A stretch of DNA of 13,449 bases from an uncultured Nostocoides sp. Lineage in GTDB: Bacteria; Actinomycetota; Actinomycetes; Actinomycetales; Dermatophilaceae. The stretch spans positions 1 to 13,449 of the forward strand of contig CAKZIH010000077.1 of NCBI GenBank assembly GCA_936931335.1. Reading direction: 5' to 3'. How positions within the stretch are numbered: the first letter of the stretch is position 1; every line of letters starts with the position of its first letter. Below are positions 13,296-13,449 of the stretch, piece after piece. The position numbers and the translations under genes are program-made. The notes beneath the pieces were generated by a model. The model had not been told where the DNA came from and did not search any database. It saw only the letters and a list, made by a program, of their open reading frames with translations.

Positions 13296-13449
13296 ATGAA
13301 GAAGGACATCCACCCCGAGTATGTGGAGACCCAGGTGACCTGCACCTGCGGCAACTCCTTCACCACTCGCAGCACCGCCAAGAACGGCTCGATCCACGCC
13401 GAGGTGTGCAGCAACTGCCACCCGTTCTACACCGGCAAGCAGAAGATCC
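13296..13449 (+). CDS. rpmE: 50S ribosomal protein L31, zinc (C+) type, 3' truncated by window
   Basis: Component of the large ribosomal subunit at the inter-subunit bridge. The 51 visible residues start MKKDIHPEY and contain the four zinc ligands C16, C18, C38 and C41 (CTC and CSNC), so this is the zinc-containing paralogue rather than the zinc-free stress form. The family is about 70-80 residues, so roughly the last third is outside the window. rpmE next to rho is the conserved order in actinobacteria, usually followed by prfA. Here about 5 kb of other genes separate the two. Confidence 0.96.
   Translation, partial: MKKDIHPEYVETQVTCTCGNSFTTRSTAKNGSIHAEVCSNCHPFYTGKQKI

Noticed and set aside
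13118..13414. Extension of the acetyltransferase frame to 13414 on the minus strand
   Set aside because: The added part is antisense to rpmE and the intergenic region; no ribosome site, and rpmE is certain.
1..13449. tRNA, rRNA, CRISPR array, transposase or integrase
   Set aside because: I found no cloverleaf, regularly spaced direct repeats with spacers, or mobile-element proteins on either strand.

Overview
The window is high-GC chromosomal DNA from an actinobacterium. The gene order argS-lysA-hom-thrC-thrB-rho-(insert)-rpmE is the backbone known from Mycobacterium tuberculosis (argS, lysA, thrA, thrC, thrB, rho, rpmE, prfA) and other Actinomycetota. Codon choice, GTG starts and the long arginine/glutamine/aspartate-rich insert in Rho fit the same phylum. 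A Micrococcales-type organism (Dermatophilaceae/Intrasporangiaceae-like) is my guess, but nothing here fixes the genus.

Region 1 (1-5897) is a tightly packed plus-strand operon: the 3' end of argS, then lysA (last step of lysine synthesis), hom, thrC and thrB (aspartate semialdehyde to homoserine, phosphohomoserine and threonine). Junctions are 3-nt gaps or 4-nt GTGA overlaps, so the genes are probably translationally coupled. Region 2 (5898-8381) is a 298-nt leader with short direct repeats, a pyrimidine tract and a candidate -10, followed by rho and a perfect 16-bp hairpin after rho that lacks a U-tract.

Region 3 (about 8400-12364) is a five-gene accessory operon inserted between rho and rpmE. 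It encodes a Sec-exported ~80-residue peptide with two cysteines, a cysteine-rich lipoprotein with a repeated CLAExG motif, a membrane-anchored HlyD/MacA-like adaptor carrying a peptidoglycan-binding domain, an ABC ATPase and a MacB/FtsX-like permease. The genes overlap by 4 nt or are about 10 nt apart. A run of ten Gs lies in the candidate promoter, which could make expression phase-variable. The region looks richer in A+T than its flanks and lacks an octamer common in the flanks, so it looks acquired. I read it as a peptide export/antagonism or envelope-defence cassette; its function is not recognised.

Region 4 (12401-13449) holds a minus-strand GNAT acetyltransferase with an N-terminal 9-residue tandem repeat, a divergent intergenic region, and the 5' part of rpmE (zinc-type ribosomal protein L31).

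Across the backbone the octamer CGGCATAC occurs 13 times (6 forward, 7 reverse), in several reading frames and as the inverted pair forming the hairpin after rho. It is absent from the accessory operon. This resembles the layout of DNA uptake sequences in Neisseria and Haemophilus and is, with the accessory operon, the most interesting feature here.
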